64,000 nt of DNA from assembly GCA_039000515.1 (NCBI GenBank), contig JBCFYV010009882.1, positions 52,937,846 to 53,001,845 of the forward strand, read 5' to 3'. Position numbers and translations under genes: made by a program. This document shows, one piece after another, positions 48,828 to 61,312 of this stretch (position 1 is the first letter of the stretch; each line of letters begins with the position of its first letter). The notes beneath the pieces are model-generated. The model was not told where the DNA came from. It saw only the letters and a list, made by a program, of their open reading frames with translations, and did no database searches. The stretch comes from Timema cristinae. Taxonomy: Eukaryota > Arthropoda > Insecta > Phasmatodea > Timematidae.

Positions 48828-48835
48828 ATAACTCC

Positions 48836-51085
48836 CAAAAACTAATTCTTGTTTTCCCGTTCACTGCCTTCTTGCTTCTTCATTTTAAATATCTTACAAC
48901 AGGTTGTAGAAAGTAAAAGAACACCAGAAGGTACTGTGTGTAAATAATACCTTTCCAGCAAAAATTGGTAGGCCTTTTGTTCTCGCTCATAAAATTCTCA
49001 TGGCTGATACACTCAGTTGATTCAGAAGTGCACGTTAATACATCAAATAAAAAAAAGAGTTAATATATCACCCTATCTGCCAGATGTGAATAGTTGAATT
49101 TATAACAGACTAGCCTATTTATTTGGCATAAATTATTAATAAATAGTTATAATTTAAAGTTATAGTGCTATTTCTAAATATTATAATAAATATAAAGAAT
49201 AAAATCATTATATTTATCATTGATTCATTTTACTATCGGTTATTATTTCACCAAAATTAGAGGAAAATATCACATTGCTCACAATACTGTGTCCAATGCA
49301 TATGCAGTTTGAAGACTTTAGGTAAAAAAAAAAAAAAACCTTATATGTGATCAATATGACCAGCTTTCTGGCTTTGCACCATTGCATGGCATCAATTTGG
49401 TTTAAAGACATTATGTTCTCATTTTAACGAATATTTTAAACAATATATTGCTTGGGTCATTTCAAATTTATTGTTATTAGTGATTGATAACTAATAATAT
49501 TCGGGTGTCTACTATACGGAAAAATCCGAGGAAAACTGAATTACCCGGGAATTTGAACTGGTCGGGAAAATTTGGGAATAAGTAGGGAATTTGATAAATT
49601 ACAAAAAAATAAAAATCCATGAAAAAAATTGTTTCACTCAAAATATAAAATTTATAATAATCATTAAATCAATAAATTACAATGTGTGAAATTTTTTGTT
49701 TTGTAATTATTTTATACTTTTCTAATTATTACACTATATTAATATAATAAAATAAAATGTTTATTTAGATTTTAAGCTTATTATTATTTGTTTAAAAAAA
49801 AGATTAATAAAAAAACTGTGTTTTAGGGGCAGGGGTGGTAGAAAACATAACTTTTGAGAAAGTCTGGAATTTTAGGAAATGATCAGGAAATCAAGAAAAA
49901 ATCGGATTCATTGGTTAAGTTGATTTAGACACCATGTTTTATTGCTGTTTAAATTATTTTCAATACCCCTACAACACAATGTTTAATAGAACACATGAAT
50001 AATTTTCTCATTTGTTTGGCGAAGAGAAACTTAAACATAGAAGAGAGAAAAAATGTAATATGTAAATTATAATTTTTTTGTTTTGTTTTTTTAAATCTTA
50101 AGCTATTAAAATAAATTTGCAGTTTAAATGTTGGAAAGATGACCAATAATATTAGTGTGTTAATGTGTTAAAAATGATACAAATGTCGAAAATTCATTTC
50201 AAAAGATAATTTCCCTTTTGTTTAAATGTATTTGAATGAAGTTAATCTGGTTGAGATATTATTGAAAGAAAGTAAGAAGAGTATTTTTAAAAACAAGCAT
50301 CTAATCACTCTTTTCATAACTTACTAATGATTTGAAGCTGAATAACAAGAGGTTTGAGCATCTTTTTATTAATTAGTAAAAAAAAGCTGGCGAACAAATA
50401 AAAAATAATGAATTGGCTACTCTACGGTGCTAGATGTTGAATAGTGGCAAATCATTTTTGTCTATTTGTGATAAAAAGGGATGCTGAATTTTCAGATTGT
50501 ATTCATATCTTCAGGAACATAAAACACAAAGGATATACTCATCTTATTGGATGACAAATTATCAATTGCATTTTCCATCAAACACTTTCATAAGAAGCAG
50601 ACAATTTTAAATAAATAAAAAAATTGTTAGGAGAAAGTTTGGAACGAATGGTTCGGGTAACTCTTACCTTGCTTTGTTTAATTTGACTTTTTGAAGTCAT
50701 GTCAAAATTTTTCCCAGTGAAAACCAAAGTGTATCTTTTATCATTGGTTTCCTTTACAACTATGACTTTGCCTCAAAATTGAATTGTTTTAGGTAAAAGC
50801 GAAGGAGCGGTACAGTAAGATATTTCAGTTTTTAAAGTACACAATTATATAATTCAAATGCATCAATTGCTTTCAAATAATGTAAAGATGGAAATTTGCA
50901 ATCATAAAAGAAAATCACTTTTTTTCTATTATTTCTGACAGCATTCAAAATATAGTTAAAAATATCAACAAAGTTTAGTAGTTAGGTATGTTTCCATTGA
51001 AAGTGGGCGAGAATGGTGTTCCAAGTAAACTTAATGTGAATGTACTTTTTCTTGGATTACTGGAGAGAAGCAACATTCAGTAGAA
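48836..51085. other. No gene seen; AT-rich repeats
   Basis: AT-rich sequence with a segment of GGGAATTT/GGGAAAAT repeats at about 49500-49590 that looks like an old dispersed repeat. No protein family is recognised. Copy 1 gives the same picture. Confidence 0.6.
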
Positions 51086-51090
51086 AAGGG

Positions 51091-51153
51091 TTAAAAGTTC
51101 AAAATGTCATAAAAATTGTTTACACATTGTCTTAATAATTTTTTATGACATTT
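51091..51153. repeat. Inverted repeat (stem-loop)
   Basis: GTTCAAAATGTCATAAAAATT and its inverse AATTTTTTATGACATTTTGAAC enclose about 20 bases. To the right (51180-51330) degenerate ~50-bp repeats with TTTTTACAA(G/A)(C/A)TTCA(A/C) follow. It is probably an old fold-back repeat. Confidence 0.7.
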
Positions 51154-51664
51154 TGAACATATTTAAAGTGTTTTAAATTTTTTATGACTTTTGAATTTTT
51201 ACAAGATTCACTTGTGAATTCGACAATACATTTTTATGGCATTGTGGGAATTTTTACAAGCTTCAACAATATATTGTTTCGCCATTTTGAATTTGTACAA
51301 ACTTCACTTGGGAATTCAACATAGGCCTTAAACTCTTGATTAATTATTATTAACTTTTTATTTCATATTTGCTCCCCTATACTATAATTATTAAGGAATC
51401 ATAGCCAGATGATCTTTCTATAACACCTTGTTTATCTTAGGCCCGTAACTTAAATTTTTACTTTATTACTACCTTTCAGCTAGAGAAAGTGTTGTGATCC
51501 CCAAAAAAAATGAACTCGATGTTTTGATGAATTTCTAAATTTTATGACCCCCCCCCCACTGAATCCAAAAAAAATCGTTTTTGAATTTTTGGCCCGCTGT
51601 CTCTCGGAGTAGAGCCTAAACTATTTTACTTATCTGACAAGATGTGTATTAATCACAACTTGTG

Positions 51665-51822
51665 AATGTGAGGAATGCCAGCTCCACCGTGGTTCGGATT
51701 CCCCGTTAAACTGTAGGTCCTTCATTTCTTCTCACAATAACCCTAAACACATTAGCGTTTAAATGTGTATAACCCGAACGGGTAGTAAGACGCGGTGCTA
51801 ATAATAATATTTTATTATCGGG
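51665..51822 (+). repeat. SINE with shared 3' tail
   Basis: It contains CCACCGTGGTTCGGATTCC (B-box-like GGTTCGGATTCC), GTTAAACTGTAGGTCC, and the 3' end ACCCGAACGGGTAGTAAGAC with GCGGTGC, then TAA/AAT repeats. Confidence 0.75.
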
Positions 51823-53028
51823 CTAACTTGATATATAGAGCTTTCATAGGGTTGCCCCAAGGTTTTTTTTTAGAATTGGATATCCAACCCTAAAATTGGG
51901 TTTAAAGGGCGGAAATAGAAAAGTACATGATTCTCAAAATCAGCTCAAACGATTTTGATTAAATTCATATATAGGCATTTATTATGATTATAAATAAATT
52001 CCATTTTCCCCAGGGAAAAGACTTCGACTACTTTACGAAGCGGAAACTATTTTAGATACTAAATAACTTATCATTGCAAATTGTAGCACTATTAAAAAAA
52101 ACTTTTATTTGAAATATTTTTATAAACCCATTATTTTTTTGGGGATGTTGGCAAATATATTAATACAATTTTGTTAGCTTTAGTTGTACAGAGATACTAC
52201 TTATGATTCATTTTCTAATGCCCTATATTAATTAAATATAGTAAGTATTCAAAAAATTCTTTCTTTTTCTTTTAACTTCTTAGGGGAAATGTATTTACAG
52301 CAATTATTTATCTCTATCATTTTAGACTCTATAGTCAATATTTACATGTTTTATTGGTAAAAATATATAAATGAGGAATTTAATAACATGACCTGAAGAA
52401 TGTGCAAAAAACCTATAAAATGTCAAAATTTCAACCGGAAGTCAAAATTTTATCAATAGGTGTTGCCCCTTTTGAACCCAATATCAATCTTTTTTATTTG
52501 GGCAAAATATACAAACGAAGACATTAATTTCCCCAAAACTTTAATTATAAATTTTAAATCTGGAGTCAAAAAATGTTTTATTTATTATAGCACAAATTTA
52601 TTTTTTGGGTTTGCTAGTGTATATTATTTTGTTTTATATTTATTAGGAGCTTTGACTAAATATCTCAATTTTCAAACATAGCGCGAGAAAGTCAGGCGAT
52701 GTTCCGTAACATTTACTTTAATAAGTGGTAACAATTTTTATGACACACTTTATTCATTTTTACAAGCCTCACTTGTGTTAGTTAATAAAAATAACCCCAT
52801 TTTTTTTTGTCACTGTCAGTTATAACTTGTTCAAGTACTAACTGAAATCAATCAATGTAATCACATTAATTACTCATCATCTAGATTATAACTTTTAATT
52901 TGAGTTTTCAATCTTTATAATCCATTTATCAAACTCTCTTATATATCTTAATTTGTATAATTGTATATTTAAATTTAGTTTCTCTTTTTAAAAAACATTT
53001 TCTTCAATTGTTTCAAGACTTCTTAATT

Positions 53029-53700
53029 CAGGGGTCTCAACTATGGCTCGTGGGCCACATCCTTTCCCGCCATAAGATTATATCAGGCCCGTTCCCAAAA
53101 TTTCTCAAAGAACAAACTTAATTTGTTTCTCTTGGTTATTTCTTAGCCACATAGTTTATTTGACAAATTTCCTGTTTCTGTCGCACACGTGCTTCCCCCC
53201 ATGACACCAAGCCAGAATGCTTTCGGAATTGAAAACCCTCATTTTCAGTCGCAGGCGCCATTCCTTATACCTAAAACAGAACGATTTGACTGTGACAATT
53301 TTTTTAGGTAGTTCTAAGTCTTCTGGCAGGGGGGTTATAAAATTAAAGTCCCGAAAGATGTTAACAAATTTTAAAAAAAAAATTTATTATATAATAATTA
53401 TTATAAAAATAATCTATTACATATAAATTGATTCATATTTCACAGGAAGAATCAACGTCAATCACTTTTATCAAACACTGACTGGCTTGGAAAGTGGCTT
53501 TTTTTACAAACGTGAATGGCCATATTATACTTAAATCTAAATTTCTATGTTGAAACAATTTTTTTTATTATGATCTATTTGCAATTTAAGGCATTCAGGG
53601 CAAAAATAAGGGTACTTGAACAGGTGAACGTTACTTTGGCCCACAAAAATGTGTAAAATATATTATGTGGCCCACATAGCAAAAAGTTTGGAGACCCCTG
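53029..53700. mobile_element. hAT-type MITE (Charlie-like ends)
   Basis: The 5' end is CAGGGGTCTCAACTATGG and the 3' end is the inverse AAAGTTTGGAGACCCCTG, with GGGCCACAT/ATGTGGCCC subterminal pairs. The size is 672 bp. A short internal stretch on the minus strand recalls hAT C-terminal coding sequence, but no frame is kept. The flanking 8-mers (tcttaatt and gtctaggt) do not match, so the insertion is old or the bases are wrong. Confidence 0.8.
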
Positions 53701-53904
53701 GTCTAGGTTTTAAAACTTACCATATTTAAATTTTTAATTTCACATGCTTTCATTTGATCAATTGTTCAATATTGTAACTTGATCCAAATATCTAAAAAGA
53801 AATACCCAAAGTCCTATATTTATATTTAATAGTTAATAATAAACATTCAATTTACCTTAAGGATTTTTTTTATATTACAGGAAAAAAGCATTCTTTAATT
53901 TGCT

Positions 53905-54165
53905 GGGAACTCGTCTCGGGGGGCTTAGTTAGCTAACATGCTAGCTTCGGTGTTAAGCTTGGCTGTCGAGGACAGAGAGATTGAGGTTTGAATCTCAGTC
54001 AGGTGAACTGGGGATGGTTTTTCCTAAATTGTTTTCCACTCTCCCTCCACACAAATGTTGTTTCACTTCCTCTATATTCAACCTTCCAAAGTCTTAACCC
54101 ATTAGCTTACCATATAACTCGAACAGGTAGTAAGACATTGGTGCAAAAATACATAATAAATAATT
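53905..54165 (+). repeat. tRNA-derived SINE with shared tail
   Basis: The head has AGCTTGGCTGTCGAGGACAG and a B-box-like GAGGTTTGAATCTCAGTC. The body contains ACTGGGGATGGTTTTTCC, and the end is TAACTCGAACAGGTAGTAAG before an AT-rich tail. It differs from the SINE at 51665 in its head but ends with the same type of tail. Confidence 0.75.
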
Positions 54166-54579
54166 TGCTGGGGGTGTTTATTTTTTATGATTTTTAAAAG
54201 GGGCCAAAACCCCCCAAAAAATTTGGTATTATTGGTTGGGGAAAGTGGGGCAACTCTGTGCTTAGGAACATACTTTCAAATATATCGTACCATAAAATTT
54301 ATGTTAATATGTATTTGTTCTTTTAAGCGTTTTTATATACTTGTTTGTATTGTGTTATTTCTTCATTAAATTTAAACTTGAAAAAATGATATATAAATGA
54401 TTTGTGTATTTGATAACAAATTATATGAATTGGTTAGTGTATATTGTACAAATGTTTAAGTTAAATAACAAACTATCAAATAGAAAATGTCCTTGTCTGA
54501 AAAAAAATCAATTTATTTATTCTTCCTTTTAATTAATGGAAGTTTTATTGTTTACGGGAGTGACTAGAAATGCTCCAGC

Positions 54580-55626
54580 ATGCCAGAGCAGCTTGAACTA
54601 CAGCAGCTTGTGGAAACTGGAAATGATGACTGTGAGGAGAGTGCACACACCATTTCAAATATTTCCTCATCACGTTGGAGGACATGCCCATCCCTGGGCC
54701 TTCTTCTTGCTACCATTTCTTCTCTATTTTTCTCTCTGTGCTCCGTCATAGTCAAGTGGCTTGTAATTGTTCACCCAATGGAACTTGCTGCATGTCGTTT
54801 TGTTGGTGTTTTGTTGCCAGCTATACAATAGTAATTTATCGAAATGAACGTGTTTTTCCAAAAGGGACGCCGTTTTTATGCTAATTTTGCGTTCTTTTGT
54901 TGGAACCACTGGTTTGATGCTCAGTTTCTATGCTTTTCCCCTATGCCTTTAGCAGATGCATCTGTTGTTGTGTTTAGTGTTCCGTATTTGTTGCTATTTT
55001 CGCATATTTGTTCTTAAAAGAACCTTGTGGTTTGTTTAATGCTATATCTGTTGTGTTAACATTAATTGGGGTTGTACTGATCACACGCCCCATTACTATT
55101 TGGTCATAGTGTCCCTGCATTGGCCTCATCAGAGGAAGTACAAATTTTAAGTGACATATGGGGTGCAATTGCTGCATTCTAGCTACATTGTTTGGTGCTA
55201 ATGCATTGTCCTCCTCCGAGCATAAGGGACTACATTTTTCTGTAATAATGACAAATTTTGGTTCGTTTGCTCTTATACAAACTTTAGCTGTGACTTGGAG
55301 TCTGGGTGCGCTATGTTTACCAGTTGCGGGGAAGATCGCTTATTAGTTGTGGCTCTTGCACTGTTCAGTTTTTGGGGTCAGATCCCGCTGACCATTGCTC
55401 TTCAACTAGAACAAGCTGGTCCTGTAGCCATACACGCTCAGCTGTATTGTTTTTGCTTTCATTTGGCAAGTAATTTTTTTTAAAGAAGTACCAAAACACT
55501 TTTTAGTATTGGGGGGTGCGGTTTCTAGTGACTAGTTCAGTCATGTTGCTGGGTTTGAGAAATGGGCTCTTGCACTACCATGAATCATCTTCTCTTAAGA
55601 AAACACTTGGATTGTTTGCAAGGTAG
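54580..55626 (+). CDS. SLC35G1-like EamA/DMT transporter (frame breaks)
   Basis: This is the only clear host-type gene. The start MPEQLELQQLVETGNDDCEE leads to a first membrane segment LGLLLATISSLFFSLCSVIV and HPMELAACRF (residues about 60-70). RNERVFPKG, GTTGLMLSFYAF and MPLADASVVVFS follow. Second EamA-half segments are LTLIGVVLI, TNFGSFALIQTLA and LTIALQLEQAGPVAI. It ends TSSVMLLGLRNGLL...KKTLGLFAR and a TAG at 55624. The span (~348 codons) fits the ~340-365 aa SLC35G family with ten membrane helices. No intron is needed: WQVIFFKEVPKHF reads straight through an apparent donor near 55468. At least six single-base frame breaks (first near 54830) are probably sequencing errors. Human SLC35G1 is a membrane transporter; the substrate here is unknown. 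Confidence 0.88.
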
Positions 55627-58600
55627 TAACATTTTTGGGGGAAAAAGGTTGTAATAAGAATCTCATTGCTTCATTTACTGTGCTTTTTATTAATGCTAGT
55701 CAAATGTATTTTAAGATTCCCATTATTCAAACATTTGATCAAGACTTTTTTTTTTTTATCTAGCTTGCCAAAGAATATTTTTAACTTGATTCAGAAATTT
55801 TTTTTAAATTTTATCAAATACAAACACTATACACTATAATTGTTATATACATACTTTTTATGTATAATCAATATAAAATGACAATACCAAAATAATGAAA
55901 GAAAATTTACAAATTTACTTTTTAACTTAAATTTTTCATTATGCTACTGTTTAAATAATTTGCTTTAATATGTTAATTTGATCCACCCTTTTAGTATTAA
56001 ATCCAAACAGTATAATATAGTTTTACTTTTGGGGAACTTTTGGGCCCTATGTTTTTGATTGAAGATATATAGAAAGAAAACATGATGTAGCTCTCTCTAC
56101 ATGTGTTATTAAAAATATGGTTTAGTTTTTTTTGTTCTTTTGTTGGAGGAGAGTTATATCTATAATTAATAAATGAAGTTTGTATCTAGATCATATTTCA
56201 TTTGACTAACATGGTTTATTTCCAACGGTTTCTTTTCTAATTATTTAAAAAGACAGATAATGGGTGATTTGTTGAAAAGTGAACAACTAAATTTTCTATT
56301 ACTTTCTCCTTTTTAATTATTATACTACAACATAGTGTTGTTTTTCTTAAAAAAAAAAGCCATTGGTTGACAGCTTTGGATCTGTAAATAGCCAACTTTA
56401 TTGATTCAGAGAAATATTTCCAATGTACACACCATCTAACCTGAAAGGTAGCAATCTTTTCCTTGTCCAATTAGAGAACAGACCTTTATGGGCCTCCGTT
56501 CGACTTTCGGCTAATCAAAAATTCCCCCAATCACTCATGGTTTCTTTTTTTCTATTATTACTATTCGTTTGTTCATATATTGATATACTTACTTTACTCT
56601 ATAACATTAGGAACTCAAAAAGTTCATTACCGCACTCACAAAAGTATGCCACCTGTCCCAATCTTGAGCTAATTCTATCCAGTTTATCTCATTCACCCTA
56701 TCTCTTACAGGTCTATCCAAATGTTATCCTCCCATCTGCATCTGGGTTTCCCATATATATAAAAAGTCCTAATTTCAATATTTATCCAAATGCTTATGTC
56801 CCCACCTTTCTATAAGAAAATTTATAGAATAAATAAAATGTGCAGTTTCATATTAAACTACTTGATTTTCTCAATGTTATAATAAAAATCTAGTAGTTAA
56901 ACCCAATTATGATCGATCAAGATAATTTTGGTCCACTTAGATATTATTTCTTGATACATTTATGAGTTTAAAAAACTCAGTTTGACTTTTAACAGTGTTA
57001 AATTTTCCTGGTGTGCTCAACTGAAAATGTCAGTGAGATTGAACTGTTGTTCTCATTCAACTAGTTTTTGCCCCTGGTGTAATAAAGGGCCAGCCTGAAA
57101 CCCTTTTGGGGTAAATGGGGGGAGTACATACAAATTTTTTATCTTTAACTTTGATTCTTATACCTTCATAAGCTTTGTCAGAAAATAAACATGTCTCATT
57201 TACTGCACATTTTGAGGATTAATTAATAGAGGAAACCAAAATACTTTAAATATTGTAAAAATAAAGAACTGGGGTTTCTGTTGTGTTATAGTGTTAATAA
57301 ATACCACATTGGCTTGGAGTTTAAATATAAGACCTAAACTACTTTGTTCAAGATTACAAGGTTAATCTTACCTACAATAATTGTTGAATACTCATTTGGG
57401 CCCAAAATTTTAATGGGCATTGTTAAATAGATTAATAGTCTTATTGTGTTCCACCAGCAATCTTTATCTTGTTAGAGCATGATTTAGAATACAGTACAGT
57501 AAAAAAAAATTTTAAAAAAGTTTGTTTTTGCACCAATTTTGACCAAAGATTTTTGCCTGATAAGTTTATAATAATTATTATTAAGTTTACTTGAATGAAG
57601 TATGATTTATCTTGTTCTTTTATAATCCTTATAACCATCTATAGTAATGAGAATATCTCAGAATGAGTAATCCATTGTGGTTTCTCTTTAACATGGCTGT
57701 CATTTTAGACTTCATGTTCCCACAGGCTAATTATCTTGATAGTTCCACCGGGGTCTCACTCTAAAGGAATTCTACATGTCTGGATCATTAGTTATTTCAT
57801 TAACTTAGCGTTGATACCAGAATAAAAAAAATATTGAAAAACCTATAGGACTACATGATTTCTTGGTTTATTAACTTTTTGAATTACAAGAATAACAAAG
57901 AAATAGCTTATAAGTCATGTAAAAAAATGGTCAAATCGTTTCAGCATAAGAAATCTTTCCCCTGCCCAGCTTTCATTTGGGCTTGAAAAAATAGTTTTTC
58001 TTAAAGAGTGCAAACAAATTTAGTTGCCATACCGGACTGCCTTTTAATTTAAAGGGTTAAATCTAAGACCGACTTGCTTGCTCTGCCACTTCCCCCCTGG
58101 TAGTGAAAGGAAGAACTTAAAGATAAAAAACTTAAATTTATTAATTGTTACAGCATCAATGCACCTATTTAATTCAATTTTGATTAATTTCAATTAAATT
58201 TCTGTTTTTATATAATATTATATTATACTTACAAATCAAAACTTAGTGGACTTTGTCAAGTTGACTGAATTTTTTCATTTGAAAACAGGCCTCTACATAA
58301 TTTTGGAAACCCACATTAAGGCATACACCCATGTAGGGATTGTACAAAGTGCAGAAGGCTCTTGGAAAAGTGATGCTACCATGTAAATGAAACGGTTACA
58401 TTTGAAAGTTCTCAGGTGATCGTGCTCAAAGTAATCATAAAATTATATTTTTGATATCAAAATGAAATTTGGTATTAGAGTTGGTTTGTGAATTTAAAAA
58501 CATACTACATTCCTTCATCCTTTTCCACTGGCTATGGGTAAAAGCATTAAGAGCCATAAAACCATGTAAGAGGGGGAAAGAAATCACACCAATAGTCCAA

Positions 58601-58655
58601 AATGATCATTAAAGGTTTAGTTAAAGGCAGAAATTAGTAAGCTTAACCCCCTTTG
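55627..58655. other. No gene seen
   Basis: This is AT-rich sequence downstream of the transporter, probably 3' UTR and intergenic. Open frames such as 56423-56815 have no recognisable family and are broken in copy 1. Confidence 0.55.
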
Positions 58656-58659
58656 TGGT

Positions 58660-58995
58660 CAATGGTCTTAGGCGTCACATTCACAATAGACTTTACTGCT
58701 GATGACAGGATGATAAGTGTTCAGATCCTGGTCAGATGTACCAAGGGTGTTTTTTCATAAATGATTTTCCCAAATTCTCCACAAAATGTAGATACACTTT
58801 CTCTACTTAAATTCAACTTCCTTATCCCTAACATATTACCATAGTTGGTACATATTCATATAACCTAAATGTGTAGCTAGATGAACACTTTATTTTAGTT
58901 AGTACACATTACTATAAACCCAATGGGTAGCTAGATGAACACATTAGTGTAGTTGGTATATTTTGTATTACCCCCATGGGTAGCTAGATGTGCTA
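58660..58995 (+). repeat. tRNA-like SINE followed by ~56-bp tandem repeats
   Basis: The head GTGGTCAATGGTCTTAGGCG (A-box-like) and GTGTTCAGATCCTGGTCAG (B-box-like) suggest a tRNA origin. From about 58849, three units of about 56 bp follow, with TAGTTGGTA and GTAGCTAGATGAACAC as landmarks. The last one is truncated before AATATTAATCC. Confidence 0.65.
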
Positions 58996-59097
58996 AAAAA
59001 ATATTAATCCTAAACCATATTAAGCAGTATCACTTATTAACTGTAGTTACCTAATTAAATTACACACTGGCATGGAGGAGATCCTAAATAGTTTTAG

Positions 59098-59165
59098 TTA
59101 GTAGAGTGGTCAGCTTGTAGAGTTGGACAGTGAGGGTTAAAATCTCTGTTTGGTGTCATTTTTTT
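59098..59165 (+). repeat. Short tRNA-like SINE head
   Basis: GAGTGGTCAGCTTGTAGAGT and GAGGGTTAAAATCTCTG resemble A and B boxes. They are followed by a T-rich stretch instead of a body. It is too short to classify. Confidence 0.4.
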
Positions 59166-60309
59166 TATATTTTCACAAATAACTCCCTAATATCATTTGA
59201 AAAGAAATGTTAGTAATAATATGATTATTTAAACAATCATATTTTAGAAAATTACAATCATCATTAGTTGTAAGAACTATTACTATTTATTTACAGAAAT
59301 TGTAGCAATTAAAATACATTCTAGTTTTTAGGACCAATAATTTGCCTTTTAATATATTTTATCTAACGTAGGGTTTTTGTACCCTAATTTAACAGTAAAC
59401 ATGAATTTAACATGATGCTGTGTAGTAGATCAGCTAATACATCCTATATTACTCAACGGGGTTCACTTTTGACCTAAAAGTGACATGGTATCACTTAGTT
59501 TCAATCATATCATCAATAAATGCCCTTGTAACTTTTGATAACACTAATTTTATCCCCTGGCCCTTATAAATACTCACACACTGTAGTATGACAAAGTATA
59601 AAATAGTAGGGCTAACCTAAAAGGGATGCTATACTTTAACAGGAAATACAACACAGAGATTAAAATAACAGAAGCATTAGTTTCACAGCTAGTTTATCCA
59701 TTAAAATTATTTAAACTATTTCTATCTAGTAGTATTATAAAATGTTTTTTTTAACTATTTTAAGGGATCTAATTTAAGTATGTGTTTGCTTTCCATATTG
59801 AAAACTTATTTATTGTGTCAAAACTTCAGTTCAGTTTATAGCGCATCTGCCTACTGAGCTTTAGACCCAGTTTAGGTTCTTAGCACACCCAACAATTTAG
59901 CAAAGAAATTAGACTATGGGCAGGATCGTGGAACACAAGCTGTAATGATTATAGAAAATACAAAAAATTGAAAGCTGGTTAAAAATTTCCCTATTCATTT
60001 CATGTTTTTTTTCCCTTTCTCGAGCAAAAATTTTAAAATTTTATACAACTTAATAAAATTTGATATTGATATAAAGAAATTTTTTTTACAAAAATCTCGT
60101 TTTCTTTAAGTTCCTGAATCATGGTTTAAAATAGTTATTCTCCATCCTGAAAGAATATATGGTAATCCTTAACTTTCATTTTCTTTTTTTTTCTTTATAG
60201 CTTTAATTGCAAGAGGTAAAACTAAAAACTTCTTCTGATCCAAGCATTGTAGAATGGTGACAGGTAGCTGGTTTTTCTTTACAAACAAAATTTTATCAGC
60301 ATTGGTGTT

Positions 60310-60476
60310 GTGAATGTGGGAATTTCCGAGGCCGCCACCGTGGGTCGGATTCCACGTTAAACTTTTAGGTCCTTATTTATCTCACAATCACCCTACCATT
60401 ACACATAGCGAAGTGCGTATAAAAACCAACGGGTAAATAAGAAAAGCGGTGCTAATAATAATAATAATAATAATCA
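60310..60476 (+). repeat. SINE with shared 3' tail
   Basis: It contains CCACCGTGGGTCGGATTCCA, GTTAAACTTTTAGGTCC, and the end of the tail family (GCGGTGC) followed by (TAA)n. It is the same family as 51665-51822. Confidence 0.75.
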
Positions 60477-60719
60477 GCATTTGGCTCAAGGTATCGGCTA
60501 TTGTGATCTAACTCGCACACACTTGTCTGGAAGTGGCCTACGGAAAATGACTGATTATATCAACACAGGGCTCGCAGATTAACTTAATACCAGAACATAC
60601 ACAACACTAAGTCTCGCAGTCGATATTTCACCAATGATAAATTTTCAGGCATGCTGAAATCAACCCAGTATCCCCCTAGGATGACTGAGCTAAAGTGTCA
60701 ACCATATAGGATAGATAGA

Positions 60720-60900
60720 AAAAAGGGAAAAGAAATCATTATTGGAGTGTAAGAGTAGGGGGAAAACATATTGATAACACCATGATGATTTTTGCCTAGC
60801 CAGGTTTTGAACTTTGACCTCTTTGTCAGCAATAATCAAATGCAAGGATCTAGCACATTGGACTGATTGACCTTTGATGTGTGTTGTTTTTGATAATAAT
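60720..60900 (-). repeat. tRNA-like SINE, reverse orientation
   Basis: On the minus strand TCAGTCCAATGTGCTAGATCC (A-box side) is followed by GTCAAAGTTCAAAACCTGG (B-box side). It matches 15690-15810 in copy 1. Confidence 0.55.
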
Positions 60901-61261
60901 TATTTTATAAAAACATAGTTCCACAAATTGAAACCATTGCATTGCCATATTTTTTATTCTTTCCTTGATATTCATTGTTTCTATAATATTTTCCATAATC
61001 CTGGGTTGTAACAAATATAACTTCATTTGAAGTATCTACATATTATAAGAGCCCCCCACACAACAAATAGTATTTCCAATTCTGTCCTTTTTCCCTTTTG
61101 ACAGAATTGAATGGTACACTGCACTAAACCATTAGACTACTTTTGTATTTGAACATATTGTGTGAAAGCTGATGAAAACCACTGTATGTCCCACCAGCAC
61201 TGAAAGCATGAACCTATACATTTGACTGAATTCTACATATTTTAGACAAAATTAAAAAATT

Positions 61262-61312
61262 ATTATTATTACCCGCGTCTTATACCCGTTCAGGTTTAAA
61301 CACATAAATAAA
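61262..61312 (-). repeat. Inverted SINE tail
   Basis: ATTATTATTACCCGCGTCTT with ATACCCGTTCAGG is the inverse of the shared SINE tail. The twin in copy 1 is at about 16165-16220. Confidence 0.6.

Larger units (their letters stand above)
40698..48835 (-). mobile_element. Gypsy-like LTR retrotransposon split by a nested element
   Basis: Short LTR-like repeats (about 150 bp) lie at 40698-40838 and 48682-48827, in the same orientation. Between them, on the minus strand, come gag-like sequence, a DSGA protease motif, then reverse transcriptase. A 5.6 kb insertion (41921-47563) separates protease from RT. Without the insert the element is only about 2.5 kb and lacks RNase H and integrase, so it is internally deleted. 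No matching target duplication was found at the outer ends. Confidence 0.7.

Noticed and set aside
55468..55474. GTAATT splice donor in the transporter gene
   Set aside because: The reading frame continues through it as WQVIFFKEVPKHF to the family's C-terminal end, so no intron is needed.
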